The notes below the pieces were generated by a model, which had not been told where the DNA came from, did not search any database, and saw only the letters and a list, made by a program, of their open reading frames with translations. Below are positions 1-8,426 of a stretch of DNA of 64,000 nt, in pieces; position 1 is the stretch's first letter; each line of letters opens with the position of its first letter. A program made the position numbers and the translations under genes. This DNA comes from Tenggerimyces flavus (GTDB lineage Bacteria; Actinomycetota; Actinomycetes; Propionibacteriales; Actinopolymorphaceae): the NCBI RefSeq assembly GCF_016907715.1, contig NZ_JAFBCM010000001.1, positions 3,038,001 through 3,102,000 of the forward strand, in the 5' to 3' direction.

Positions 1-992
1 GGCTGGTCGCCTGGTTCGTCACGAGGCAGGTCGTGTCGCCGGTCCGGATGGCTCGTGAGATCGCCGAACGGCTCGCCGCCGGCCGGCTCGACCAGCGGAT
101 GCGCGTCCGCGGCGAGGACGACCTGGCCCGGCTCGCGACGTCGTTCAACCAGATGGCCGCCAGCCTGCAGCGGCAGATCCGGCAGCTGGAGGAGCTCTCC
201 CGGGTGCAGCGCAGGTTCGTCTCCGACGTGTCGCACGAGCTCCGGACGCCGATCACCACCGTACGGATGGCCGCCGACGTCCTGCACGACGCGCGGCGCT
301 CGTTCGACCCCAGCATCGCCCGGTCCGCGGAGCTGTTGCAGAACGAGCTCGACCGCTTCGAGGCGCTGCTGACCGACCTGCTGGAGATCAGCAGGTTCGA
401 CGCCGGTGCGGCGGCGCTGGAGCTCGACGACGTCGACTTCCGCCCCCTCGTTCGGCAGGTCGTCGACGCGGCGCAGCCGCTCGCGACCCGCAAAGGCAGC
501 CGGCTCGTCCTCGATCTTCCCGACACCGCGTGCGTGGCCGAGGTCGACCCGCGCCGGCTGGTGCGGGTGCTGCGCAACCTGGTGATCAACGCGATCGAGT
601 ACGGCGAGGGCAGGGACGTCGAGATCCGCGTCGCGTCCGACGAGCAGGCCACCGCGGTGTCCGTCCGCGACCACGGCATCGGGCTGAAGCCAGGGGAGTC
701 GGCCATGGTGTTCGACCGGTTCTGGCGCGCCGACCCCGCACGGGCGCGGACGACCGGGGGAACCGGCCTCGGGCTCGCGATCGCGATGGAGGACGTCTTG
801 CTACACGGTGGTTGGCTGCAGGCCTGGGGGAGCCCGGGCGAGGGCGCGCACTTCCGGCTCACCGTGCCGCGGCGGCCGAGCGAGCCGTTGGACCACTCGC
901 CGATCCCGTTGGTGCCCGACGACGCCCGCCGCCCGTTCGCGGAGTTGACCGCGAGCCCGGAGAACGCCGAGTCGCCGGGAGCGTCGACATGA
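1..992 (+). CDS. mtrB: MtrB-type sensor histidine kinase (3' part, 5' end outside window)
   Basis: The gene enters the window already open, in the frame whose first full codon is at base 3; about 329 residues are visible. They begin at the end of a transmembrane segment and a HAMP linker (roughly residues 10-60), followed by a HisKA dimerisation helix with the phospho-accepting His in VSHELRTP (near residue 79). The HATPase_c domain has an N-box around NLVINAIEYG and a G-box around GTGLGLAIA. MtrB is the membrane kinase of the actinobacterial MtrAB system, which coordinates cell division and wall metabolism. The assignment rests on the domain order and on lpqB starting inside its stop codon (ATGA overlap), a conserved mtrA-mtrB-lpqB arrangement. 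mtrA should lie just upstream. Confidence 0.93.
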   Translation, partial: LVAWFVTRQVVSPVRMAREIAERLAAGRLDQRMRVRGEDDLARLATSFNQMAASLQRQIRQLEELSRVQRRFVSDVSHELRTPITTVRMAADVLHDARRSFDPSIARSAELLQNELDRFEALLTDLLEISRFDAGAAALELDDVDFRPLVRQVVDAAQPLATRKGSRLVLDLPDTACVAEVDPRRLVRVLRNLVINAIEYGEGRDVEIRVASDEQATAVSVRDHGIGLKPGESAMVFDRFWRADPARARTTGGTGLGLAIAMEDVLLHGGWLQAWGSPGEGAHFRLTVPRRPSEPLDHSPIPLVPDDARRPFAELTASPENAESPGAST

Positions 993-2785
993 GGCGCCTG
1001 CTCGTCGGTCTCGTCGCGGTGGTGGCGCTCACCGGATGCGCCGCGCTGCCGATGGACCGGGAGGTACGTTCGGCGCCGGTCGATCTTCAGCAGGGCGACG
1101 ACGAGCTGATCCCGGCGGCCCCGGAAGGCCCGCGGGCGGGGGACACGCCGGAGCAGATCCTCGAGGGCTTCCTCGCCGCGATGGCGACGTACCAGCGCGA
1201 CTTCCCGGTGGCTCGCGAGTTCCTCGTTCCGTCCGAACGTGCCCTGTGGCGGCCGACGGACCTGCGCGTGCACGAGTCCAGTGTGCCGCGACCGTTCGAC
1301 GCCAAGACCAACAGCCTGCGGATGCAGACGGGCTGGATCGGAACCGTCGGCGCGGACGGTGGCTGGACGCCGGCCGCGCGGGACGCGCAGGTCGGCTACG
1401 ACTTCAAGTTCGTCCAGGCGGGCAAGGAGTGGCGGATCGCGAACCCGCCGAACTTCCTCCTGATCTCGGATGCGAGTTTCAAGGCCGAGTATCTCCGCTA
1501 CGACACCTACTTCTGGGACTCCTCCGACGACTATCTCGTCCCCGACCCCGTCTACCTGCCGTTCCGCGGGAACGTCGTGACGATGCTCGTTCAGGCGGTC
1601 CTCGACGGCCCGACCGCGTGGATGAAGCCGGCGGTGCGGACGGCGATCCCGCGAGGGACCCGGCTGACCACGCAGTCGGTGCCCGTGGTGGACGACCAGG
1701 CGAGCATCGACCTCGACGGCATCCCGCCCGACCTGTCGTACAACGAGCGCAGGCTGATCGCCAACCAGCTGAGCTGGACGCTGCGCCAGGTCCCCGACCT
1801 GAAGCAGTTGCAGCTCCTCAGCCAGCACGAGCCCCTGCAGGTCGTGAAGGACCAGCCAGGGTCGAGCGTGCAGGCGCTGGACGCCGCGTCCAACGACAGA
1901 GCCGAGGATGGGACGTTCTCGACGAACGCGTACGCCCTCCGCGACGGCCGCGTCGTGCAGGTCACCGCGATCTCGACCGCGCCGGCACTGGGGCGACTGG
2001 GCAACGGGCAGGTCCAGGTCGGTTCGATGGCGGTGAGCCCGGTTCCGGTGAGCTTCACCCCCGCCGGGGGGCAGGACACCGCGTACGCCGACCGGTACGT
2101 CGTGGTGTCGCCGAACGGGCGCGAGGTGCTGCTCGTCAACCCGCGGCTGGACAAGGAGGCGAAGTCGCCGACCTCGGCCCTGAACTACAACGCGCCGCCC
2201 GAGCTGATCTACACCGGGCAGCGGGTGCTGGAACCGTCCTGGGACCGGGAGGGGCTGGCGTGGCTGGTCGACCGGCGCTCGGACGGGACGCGGATCGTCG
2301 CGCTCGACCCGATTCAAGGCAAGGGCAAGCCCATGGTGGTGAAGGCGCCGGCGTTGCTGACGCGCGGGCTGCAGGCGTTCAAGGTCAGCAGGGACGGGAT
2401 CCGGATCGCGGCGCTGGTGCGGATCGACGGCCACAACCGCCTGATGATGGGCTGGATCAGTCGTACGGGCACGCCGCAGATCGGCGGCATCCGAGAGCTG
2501 CCGCTGGATCTGACCGACCTGAGCGACCTGGCCTGGTCGAGTGTGGACCAGGTCGCGGTCCTCGGGCGGGACGCGACCGGCGTTCCGGCGGTGGGGCGGG
2601 TCAGCATGGACGGGCGCTTGGTCGAGACGACCCCGCCGCCGGGGACGGCCGAGCCGAAGAGCATCGCCGCGGCGCCCGGGCTGCCGCTGCTGATGGGGGC
2701 GACGGACGGCTCGCTGTACCGGGAGGACCGCGAGGTGCGCTGGGTGTTGGTCGACCGGGGCGCGTCGCCGGTCTATCCCGGGTAG
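989..2785 (+). CDS. lpqB: LpqB family lipoprotein with GerMN domain
   Basis: A 598-residue protein whose ATG overlaps the mtrB stop (ATGA). The N-terminus is a short lipoprotein signal ending in lipobox LTGC, so Cys18 is the likely lipidated residue on the outer face of the membrane. A GerMN domain follows (around residues 190-270, near VTMLVQAVLDGPTAWM), then a C-terminal region of repeated beta strands typical of the LpqB propeller. In mycobacteria LpqB binds the extracytoplasmic part of MtrB and tunes its signalling; overlap with mtrB supports the same role. Its stop is followed after 5 bp by family A repeat copy 1. Confidence 0.93.
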   Translation: MRRLLVGLVAVVALTGCAALPMDREVRSAPVDLQQGDDELIPAAPEGPRAGDTPEQILEGFLAAMATYQRDFPVAREFLVPSERALWRPTDLRVHESSVPRPFDAKTNSLRMQTGWIGTVGADGGWTPAARDAQVGYDFKFVQAGKEWRIANPPNFLLISDASFKAEYLRYDTYFWDSSDDYLVPDPVYLPFRGNVVTMLVQAVLDGPTAWMKPAVRTAIPRGTRLTTQSVPVVDDQASIDLDGIPPDLSYNERRLIANQLSWTLRQVPDLKQLQLLSQHEPLQVVKDQPGSSVQALDAASNDRAEDGTFSTNAYALRDGRVVQVTAISTAPALGRLGNGQVQVGSMAVSPVPVSFTPAGGQDTAYADRYVVVSPNGREVLLVNPRLDKEAKSPTSALNYNAPPELIYTGQRVLEPSWDREGLAWLVDRRSDGTRIVALDPIQGKGKPMVVKAPALLTRGLQAFKVSRDGIRIAALVRIDGHNRLMMGWISRTGTPQIGGIRELPLDLTDLSDLAWSSVDQVAVLGRDATGVPAVGRVSMDGRLVETTPPPGTAEPKSIAAAPGLPLLMGATDGSLYREDREVRWVLVDRGASPVYPG

Positions 2786-2790
2786 GCAGT

Positions 2791-2935
2791 GTCTCGATCT
2801 TTCGTCCGGCGGTTGGTTCGACCGGCCCGCCCCACCCCGCCCTGGGCAAATGATCATGTTTACATGATCATTTGCCGCTTTACGTGGGGTGGACGCCAGG
2901 TAGAGCGGCCACTGGCCGGGTAAGGCGACCACGAC
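2791..2935 (+). repeat. Family A intergenic repeat, copy 1 (truncated at the 3' side)
   Basis: Begins 5 bp after the lpqB stop with GTCTCGATCTTTCG and ends at GGCGACCACGAC. It matches copies near 18.4, 25.1 and 49.0 kb, all in the same orientation. The core is a 14-bp perfect inverted repeat, GGCAAATGATCATG and its complement, around a TTTA loop (2845-2876). This copy has GGCAAA/TTTGCC where the others have GGCCAA/TTGGCC, so both arms changed together. The 3' extension seen in copies 2 and 3 is missing. Confidence 0.85.
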
Positions 2936-2995
2936 TTTCCACAGCTCTGTCTTGGCTCGCTGCGGTTGCTCGCCTGGCTTGCCAGGCTGTGCTGT

Positions 2996-3712
2996 GTGAA
3001 CCTTCGTGGCGCGTTGGGCGGACTCCTGCGGGACGAGTTCGCCGACCTGTTCCTCGGCAGCCGGTGTGTCGGGTGTCAGGTCGGCGGCCGGCCGCTGTGT
3101 GGGGAGTGTGCGCTCGGGCTGACCGGAGCGCCTCGGCGTGCCGTACCGCGGCCGCTGCCGCCGAGCTTGCCGGCGACGTGGGCGACGGTGCCGTACGAGG
3201 GCGTGGCTCGGGCGGCGATCGTGGCGCACAAGGAGGACGGCGTCGGCGCGCTCGCCGCGCCGCTCGGTGCGGCGCTTGCGGCTGCCGTGGGCGCTTCGAT
3301 GGGGGAGGAACGAACCGCCGTCACGTTGGTACCGATCCCGTCCGCCCGACGGACGATTCGGCGGCGTGGTCACGATCCGTTGGCTCGAATCACGAGACAC
3401 GCGGCGGTAACTTTGCGTCGATCTGGGCATCAGGTTCGGATTCGACCCATTGTGCGGCTCGCACGGAGGGTAGCCGACCAAGCAGGGCTGGACGCGGCCG
3501 GACGGCAGGCCAACCTCGACGGTGCGTTCCGTGTCGTACCGTTGCGGATCTCGTTGCAGGACTGGGGAAACGTCATCGTTGTCGATGACGTCGTGACGAC
3601 CGGATCGACGCTCGTGGAGGCGCATCGAGCGCTGCTTCGAGCGGGGATTCCCGTCCACGCCGCGGCGGTCATCGCGGCGACGACACGCCGGATTGCTACG
3701 GCTGGTAGCTGA
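2996..3712 (+). CDS. ComFC/GntX-like phosphoribosyltransferase-fold protein
   Basis: A 238-residue protein from GTG 2996 (a TTG 10 codons upstream is possible; neither has a strong ribosome site). The N-terminus has a zinc-finger-like CVGC...CGEC arrangement. The C-terminus has a type I PRTase motif, VIVVDDVVTTGSTL, for binding phosphoribosyl pyrophosphate. The family includes ComFC/ComF, needed for late steps of DNA uptake in naturally competent bacteria, and E. coli GntX; most actinobacterial members are uncharacterised. It sits in the usual place between lpqB and hpf. Function is inferred only from fold and synteny. Confidence 0.8.
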   Translation: MNLRGALGGLLRDEFADLFLGSRCVGCQVGGRPLCGECALGLTGAPRRAVPRPLPPSLPATWATVPYEGVARAAIVAHKEDGVGALAAPLGAALAAAVGASMGEERTAVTLVPIPSARRTIRRRGHDPLARITRHAAVTLRRSGHQVRIRPIVRLARRVADQAGLDAAGRQANLDGAFRVVPLRISLQDWGNVIVVDDVVTTGSTLVEAHRALLRAGIPVHAAAVIAATTRRIATAGS

Positions 3713-4185
3713 AACCGGAGCGCTCTCACCGGATATTCACGGGGTTGACCAGTACCGAGAACGTCCCGATGGGACTAGCGTTTCGACATGGCACCCGCCC
3801 GGGTCCGTGGTTGCGTCAGGGAGGACCTCGTGAGCGAGAATCTCCCTCGGCAAGCCGATGCCAGTCGCAGGCTAAACGGCCCACGTAAGGCGACTTCTTG
3901 TCGCTCGATCACGGTGCGGCTTAGACGTAAGTCCTGCCCCGCCGAAGGGTCCGATGCCCTTCGTCTCGGGAGAAGGGGAGTAGTGGCAACCAAGGCCGCG
4001 AGACCCTCGGCAGGCGGATGTGGGGACGAAGACCAGGTCGGCCGGGTGGGTGCTTTCGTACCGTCGGATCTCGAGCACAGGAGGGATTGCTTTCCAAACA
4101 GCAGGATTCATCGTCGCTGGTTCCGGATAGGGGTTTGAGGATCCCTTGCAACGGGGGCGGACAACTCGACGACAGGGAGGCTTTC
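3713..4185 (+). other. Long leader/intergenic region upstream of hpf
   Basis: No convincing gene in 470 bp. It contains a possible -35 TTGACC near 3745 and a hairpin GAAGGG/CCCTTC around 3953-3972. A purine-rich ribosome-binding site ACAGGGAGG (4172-4180) lies just before the hpf GTG. An open frame covering 3788-4138 has atypical composition and no recognisable domain, so I read this stretch as a long 5' leader. No known riboswitch was recognised. Confidence 0.4.
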
Positions 4186-4869
4186 GTGGACGTTGTGGTC
4201 AAGGGTCGGCACTGTGAGGTGACTGACCGATTCCGTCAGCACGTGGAAGACAAGCTGACACGTCTGGAGCGGTTTACCGCTCGAGTCATCCGGATCGAGG
4301 TGGAGGTCTCCAAGGAGCACAATCGGCGATTGGCCGATCGCTCCGAGCGGGTGGAACTCACCGTCTATTCACGTGGCCCGATCGTTCGGGCCGAGGCCGC
4401 GACGGACGACCGGCACGCGGCACTCGACATGGCCATCGACAAACTCCTTGCCCGGTTGCGCAAGGCCGCCGACCGGCGGCGGGTGCACCACGGCACGCGG
4501 ACCCCGATCTCGGTCGCCCAGGCGACGGCGGCGGTCGCGGCGAACAACGGCAATGGCAACGGTTCCAGTTCGGTGGCCGTCACGGAGATGGACGAGTACG
4601 AGCCGGAGACGTCATCGGTCGCCGGGCTCGAAGTCGTAGGGGATGGGCCTCTCGTCGTACGCCAGAAGGTGCACGAGGCGGAGCCGATGGCCTTGGGTCA
4701 GGCGCTGTACGAGATGGAGCTCGTCGGGCACGACTTCTTCCTGTTCATCGACTCCATGTCGGGGCGCCCGAGCGTCGTGTACCGCAGGCGCGGCTACGAC
4801 TACGGCGTGATCGCTCTGGACGCCGCCGGCGTTCCTGCCCAGGTTCCCGCCGAGGTGACGGGAACGTGA
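4186..4869 (+). CDS. hpf: Long-form ribosome hibernation-promoting factor
   Basis: A 227-residue protein. GTG 4186 is chosen because GGGAGG lies 6 bases before it and the product then begins with the canonical VDVVVKGRHCEVTDRF. Residues 1-105 form the S30AE/YfiA domain that occupies the mRNA and tRNA channel of the 30S subunit. The C-terminal domain (about 165-225, DSMSGRPSVVYRRRGYDYG) is the dimerisation module that pairs 70S ribosomes into 100S particles. The linker holds a short Asn/Gly/Ser run. Long-form HPF close upstream of secA is usual in actinobacteria. The long leader before it suggests regulated expression. Confidence 0.93.
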   Translation: MDVVVKGRHCEVTDRFRQHVEDKLTRLERFTARVIRIEVEVSKEHNRRLADRSERVELTVYSRGPIVRAEAATDDRHAALDMAIDKLLARLRKAADRRRVHHGTRTPISVAQATAAVAANNGNGNGSSSVAVTEMDEYEPETSSVAGLEVVGDGPLVVRQKVHEAEPMALGQALYEMELVGHDFFLFIDSMSGRPSVVYRRRGYDYGVIALDAAGVPAQVPAEVTGT

Positions 4870-4936
4870 CGTGGCTGACCCGCCCGGCCCCGGCAAACCG
4901 GGGTCGCGGCGGGTCCGTCCGTGACATCATGCGGGC

Positions 4937-5638
4937 GTGACCGAGGCCCAGCCGGGGGAGCACCCCGAACCCGCTGCCCCCGATCCGTTGCGCGTCGTGG
5001 TCGTCGACGACCACGAGCTGTTCCGTCGTGGGCTGCGCCTGCTGCTGGAGCAGGAAGACGACATCAGCGTCGTAGGCGAAGCATCGGACGGCCGCGCGGG
5101 CACGACGCTCGTCAGCGAGGTGCTGCCGGACGTCGTGCTGCTGGACGTCCGCATGCCCCAAGCGGACGGCATCGAGGCCTGCCGCGCGATCAAAGAGGTC
5201 GCGCCGACGATCAAGATCATCATGCTGACGATGTCGGACGAGGAAGCTGACCTGTACGAGGCCGTGAAGGCCGGGGCGTCCGGGTACTTGCTGAAGGATT
5301 CGTCGATCGACGACGTGTCGCATGCGGTGCGGGTGGTTGCTGAGGGTCAGTCGCTGATCAGTCCTTCGATGGCGGCGAAGCTGCTGGACGAGTTCAAGGA
5401 GATGTCCCGCCGGTCCGCCGCCGCTGAGATCCCTTCGCCGCGGTTGACCGACCGCGAGCTCGAGGTCCTGCGGTTGGTGGCCCAGGGGTTGAACAACCGC
5501 GAGATCGCGCGGCGGTTGGTGATCTCGGAGAACACGGTGAAGAACCATGTGCGGAACATCCTGGAGAAGCTGCAGCTCCACTCCCGGATGGAAGCTGTGC
5601 TTTACGCGGTGCGCGAGAACCTGCTCGAGATCACCTGA
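4937..5638 (+). CDS. NarL/FixJ-family response regulator (receiver + LuxR HTH)
   Basis: A 233-residue protein from GTG 4937. The receiver domain has the acidic pair Asp24/Asp25, predicted phospho-acceptor Asp70 in LLDVRMP, and the conserved Lys in YLLKD. A LuxR-type HTH follows (about 168-228; LTDRELEVLRLVAQG and NTVKNHVRNI). It lies between hpf and a convergent GNAT with no kinase beside it, so it is an orphan here. It is a cytoplasmic transcription activator or repressor; the signal and targets are not evident. The position next to hpf is conserved in many actinobacteria. Confidence 0.93.
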   Translation: MTEAQPGEHPEPAAPDPLRVVVVDDHELFRRGLRLLLEQEDDISVVGEASDGRAGTTLVSEVLPDVVLLDVRMPQADGIEACRAIKEVAPTIKIIMLTMSDEEADLYEAVKAGASGYLLKDSSIDDVSHAVRVVAEGQSLISPSMAAKLLDEFKEMSRRSAAAEIPSPRLTDRELEVLRLVAQGLNNREIARRLVISENTVKNHVRNILEKLQLHSRMEAVLYAVRENLLEIT

Positions 5639-5642
5639 CCGG

Positions 5643-6065
5643 TCACGCGAGGATCATGAGCTTCTCTGGGTCGGGGAACGGCACGAAGCCGACCTTCTTG
5701 TAGACCTCGTGCGCGTCGAGGGTGGACAGGATGATCCGCTTGAGTTCGTACGGGGCGAGGTGGTCGCGCACGGTGGCGGCGAGCCAGGTGCCGAGACCCT
5801 TTCCGCGGTGGGCGCGGTCGACATAGACGTCGCACAGCCACGCGAAGGTGGTGAGATCGGTGACGACGCGGGCGTAGGCGACCTGCGTTCCGTCGCTCGC
5901 GTAGATGCCGAAGTTGAGCGAAGCCTGGATCGATCGTTCGACCACGTCGCGGCTGCGGCCTAGCGCCCAGAAGGCATCAGTGGAGAGCCAGTTATGCACC
6001 TTCGCGATGTCGAATCGGCCGGGGTCGGTGTCGATCTCGTACCCGTCCTGTCGTGTCGTGATCAC
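5643..6065 (-). CDS. GNAT-family N-acetyltransferase
   Basis: A 140-residue protein ending 4 bp from the convergent response regulator. GTG 6065 gives a standard start (VITTRQDGYEIDTDP). Longer in-frame starts reach 6197 but would overlap the divergent glycosylase gene. The acetyl-CoA binding signature is RAHRGKGLGTWL, with preceding beta strands VAYARVVTDL and LCDVYVD and a terminal GFVPFPDPEKLM. It resembles the small single-domain GNATs that act on amines or small metabolites. The substrate cannot be told from sequence. Confidence 0.88.
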   Translation of the reverse strand: MITTRQDGYEIDTDPGRFDIAKVHNWLSTDAFWALGRSRDVVERSIQASLNFGIYASDGTQVAYARVVTDLTTFAWLCDVYVDRAHRGKGLGTWLAATVRDHLAPYELKRIILSTLDAHEVYKKVGFVPFPDPEKLMILA

Positions 6066-6183
6066 GACGTGAAGAGTACGACGATCCACGGACAGAAGTC
6101 GATTGCGCCTCTGACCTGCTCGTTCGCGCTCTGGCGACACCAGTGTTCGGGGATTGTCGGTGGCTTCTGGCAGCATCTGAGCT

Positions 6184-7380
6184 GTGGATACGCTCACTAC
6201 GGCTGAGGCGCGACGTATCGTGCTGGCCGCTCAGGGGTTCGCCGATCCGCGGCCGAAGGGGCGGCCGGATGCGCGGGCTCTCGCCCGGGTGCTCGGGCGG
6301 ATTGGTCTCATCCAGATCGACTCGGTCAACGTGCTCACCCGCGCCCATTTCCTTCCGCTGTGGAGCCGGCTCGGCAACTACCCGATCGACCTGCTCGCCA
6401 ACGCTGCCGGCAAGAAGCCGCGGCGGCTGTTCGAGTACTGGGCGCACGAGGCCTCCTACGTCCCCGTCGAGACCCAGCCCTACCTCCGCTTCCGCATGAC
6501 CCGCGCCGCTCAGGATGCTTGGGGCAGCATGCGGCGGCTGGCGGAGCGCGATCCTGGGTTCGTCGACAAGATTCTCAACGAGGTAAGGGAGAACGGCCCA
6601 CTCACCGCTCGCGAGGTCGAGCACGATGCCCCGCGGAGCAAGGACAACTGGGGGTGGAACTGGAGCGACGTCAAGGTCGCGCTCGAGTGGCTGTTCTTCT
6701 CCGGCCAGATCACCAGCGCTGGGCGGAACTCGGCGTTCGAACGGCGGTACGACCTCCCCGAGCGCGTCCTCCCACCGCAGGTCATCGCCACCCCGACGCC
6801 CACTGTCGAGGAGTCGCATCGCGAGCTCGTACGCATCGCCGCCAAGGCGCATGGCGTCTCCACGCAACAATGCCTGCGCGACTACTTCCGGCTCAGCGTC
6901 GCCGAGACCGCGCAAGCCGTTCAGGAACTCGTCGAGGAGGGCGACCTCCAACCCGTCACGATCGACGGCTGGAAGCGCCCCGCCTACCTGCACAAGGATG
7001 CGAAGCGCCCGAGACGGGTCAACGCGAAGGCGCTCGTCGGCCCGTTCGACCCACTCGTGTTCGAACGCACCAGAGGCGAGAAGATCTTCGACTTCCGCTA
7101 CCGCCTCGAGATCTACGTGCCCAAGCCGAAGCGCGTGCACGGCTACTACGTGCTCCCGTTCGTCCTCGGCGACCGCATCGTCGCCCGCGTCGACCTCAAG
7201 GCGGACCGCGTCGCTGGCGCGCTGAAGGTGCAGTCGGCGTTCGCCGAGACGTACGCGCCGCCGCACACGCCGGAGGAGCTGGCCCAGGAGCTCCAGGCGA
7301 TGGCCACTTGGCTCGGTCTCGATCGAATCGAGGTCAACGGCCGCGGAGACCTCGCCAAGCCGCTCAGGAAAGCTCTCTAG
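6184..7380 (+). CDS. YcaQ/AlkX-type winged-helix DNA glycosylase
   Basis: A 398-residue protein from GTG 6184. It shows the YcaQ (DUF1006) pattern: an N-terminal winged-helix region with IGLIQIDSVNVLTRAHFLPLWSRLG, a central LFEYWAHEASYVP motif, and a C-terminal domain with VGPFDPLVFERTR and FDFRYRLEIYVPKPKR. Family members (E. coli YcaQ, Streptomyces AlkX/AlkZ) are DNA glycosylases that unhook interstrand crosslinks or bulky alkylpurines. No toxin biosynthesis genes lie beside it, so it is probably a housekeeping repair enzyme. Its 3' end overlaps the convergent sigma-factor gene by 17 bp. Confidence 0.88.
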   Translation: MDTLTTAEARRIVLAAQGFADPRPKGRPDARALARVLGRIGLIQIDSVNVLTRAHFLPLWSRLGNYPIDLLANAAGKKPRRLFEYWAHEASYVPVETQPYLRFRMTRAAQDAWGSMRRLAERDPGFVDKILNEVRENGPLTAREVEHDAPRSKDNWGWNWSDVKVALEWLFFSGQITSAGRNSAFERRYDLPERVLPPQVIATPTPTVEESHRELVRIAAKAHGVSTQQCLRDYFRLSVAETAQAVQELVEEGDLQPVTIDGWKRPAYLHKDAKRPRRVNAKALVGPFDPLVFERTRGEKIFDFRYRLEIYVPKPKRVHGYYVLPFVLGDRIVARVDLKADRVAGALKVQSAFAETYAPPHTPEELAQELQAMATWLGLDRIEVNGRGDLAKPLRKAL

Positions 7381-8371
7381 GCAGCCCGAATGCGTCGAAG
7401 AGCTCCGGCCCGTACGCCATCAGCTCCACCAGCTCGCCGCCCGAGATCCGCACGAGCTCCACCACGAACGGCAGGAACGGGCCGGAGCTCCCGGCCGGGC
7501 GGATGTAGGCCCCGAGTGCGAGCTGCCGGTTCGCCCGCGTCTCCATCAGCCGGAACTCCTGCGCATGCGGTCCACGCAGGATGGGCTCCCAACCCTCGAC
7601 GATCGTCTGCCGGCCGGAGTACCAGACCGGCACCGCCTCGAGGTTGCCGCCCGCGTGGCCCTGGTGCCCGACGATCGCGTCCTCGGCGAGCAACGTCGCC
7701 AATGCGTGCTCGTCGACCCGTTCCAAGGCGGTCATGAACCGACGCAGCACCGCGAGGTCCTCAGCCGACGGATCGGCCAACCAGTCGGCGCGCCGTTCGG
7801 GCAGCTGGGTACGCATCGTCAGCCGGGCGCGTTGGAGCGCGCTGTTGACCGCCGCGACCGTCGTGTCGAGCGTCGCGGCCGCGTTCTTCGCCGGCCAGCC
7901 GAGGACGTCGCGGAGGATGAGCACCGCGCGTTCCTTGGGCCGCAGGTGCTGGATCGCGGTGAGGAACGCGAGCTCGATCGTCTCCTTCGCCACGACCATG
8001 GCGTCCGGGGTGTCGTCCGGGGCGGCGAGGTTCTCCAGCAGCTCGTCCGGGTACGGCTGCAACCACGGCACCGAGACGGGCGGCGACCCCTCGGGCGCGG
8101 TCAGCCGAGGCCGTGGGTGCTTCGCGAGGAAGTCCAGACACGCGTTCGTCGCGATCTTGTACAGCCACGCGCGGACCGGGGCGTCGCCGCGGTACGTCGC
8201 CCGCCCCGTCCACGCGCGCAGGAACGTCTCCTGGGTGAGGTCCTGGGACTCCTCGAACGAGCCGAGCATCCGGTAGGAGTGCACCTGCAGCTCGCGCTGA
8301 TGCTTGCCCACCAGGCGCCCGAATGCCGCCTCGTCGCCGGCCTGGACCGCGGCCGTCACGTCGTCAGTCAT
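7364..8371 (-). CDS. ECF sigma factor with C-terminal SnoaL-like domain (SigG/TIGR02960 type)
   Basis: A 335-residue protein. Region 2 occupies about residues 10-80 (FGRLVGKHQRELQVHSYRML, DLTQETFLRAW) and region 4 about 130-190 (LRPKERAVLILRDVLGW, AAVNSALQRAR). A further ~140 residues form a SnoaL/NTF2-like domain (ALERVDEHALATLLAEDAIV). No anti-sigma gene is adjacent. In such long ECF factors the extra domain replaces the anti-sigma factor in controlling activity. The sequence fits the actinobacterial SigG-like family rather than ECF41, whose member lies at 18.7 kb. Confidence 0.88.
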   Translation of the reverse strand: MTDDVTAAVQAGDEAAFGRLVGKHQRELQVHSYRMLGSFEESQDLTQETFLRAWTGRATYRGDAPVRAWLYKIATNACLDFLAKHPRPRLTAPEGSPPVSVPWLQPYPDELLENLAAPDDTPDAMVVAKETIELAFLTAIQHLRPKERAVLILRDVLGWPAKNAAATLDTTVAAVNSALQRARLTMRTQLPERRADWLADPSAEDLAVLRRFMTALERVDEHALATLLAEDAIVGHQGHAGGNLEAVPVWYSGRQTIVEGWEPILRGPHAQEFRLMETRANRQLALGAYIRPAGSSGPFLPFVVELVRISGGELVELMAYGPELFDAFGLPRELS

Positions 8372-8426
8372 GCCAGGTACGACGGTCGATCCGACGAGAA
8401 GTCATCGAGCGGAGCGTAGTCGCCGG

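Noticed and set aside
3788-4138. A 116-codon open frame upstream of hpf
   Set aside because: No recognisable domain, no ribosome site, and it overlaps the likely leader and structured region; long chance open frames are frequent at this GC content.
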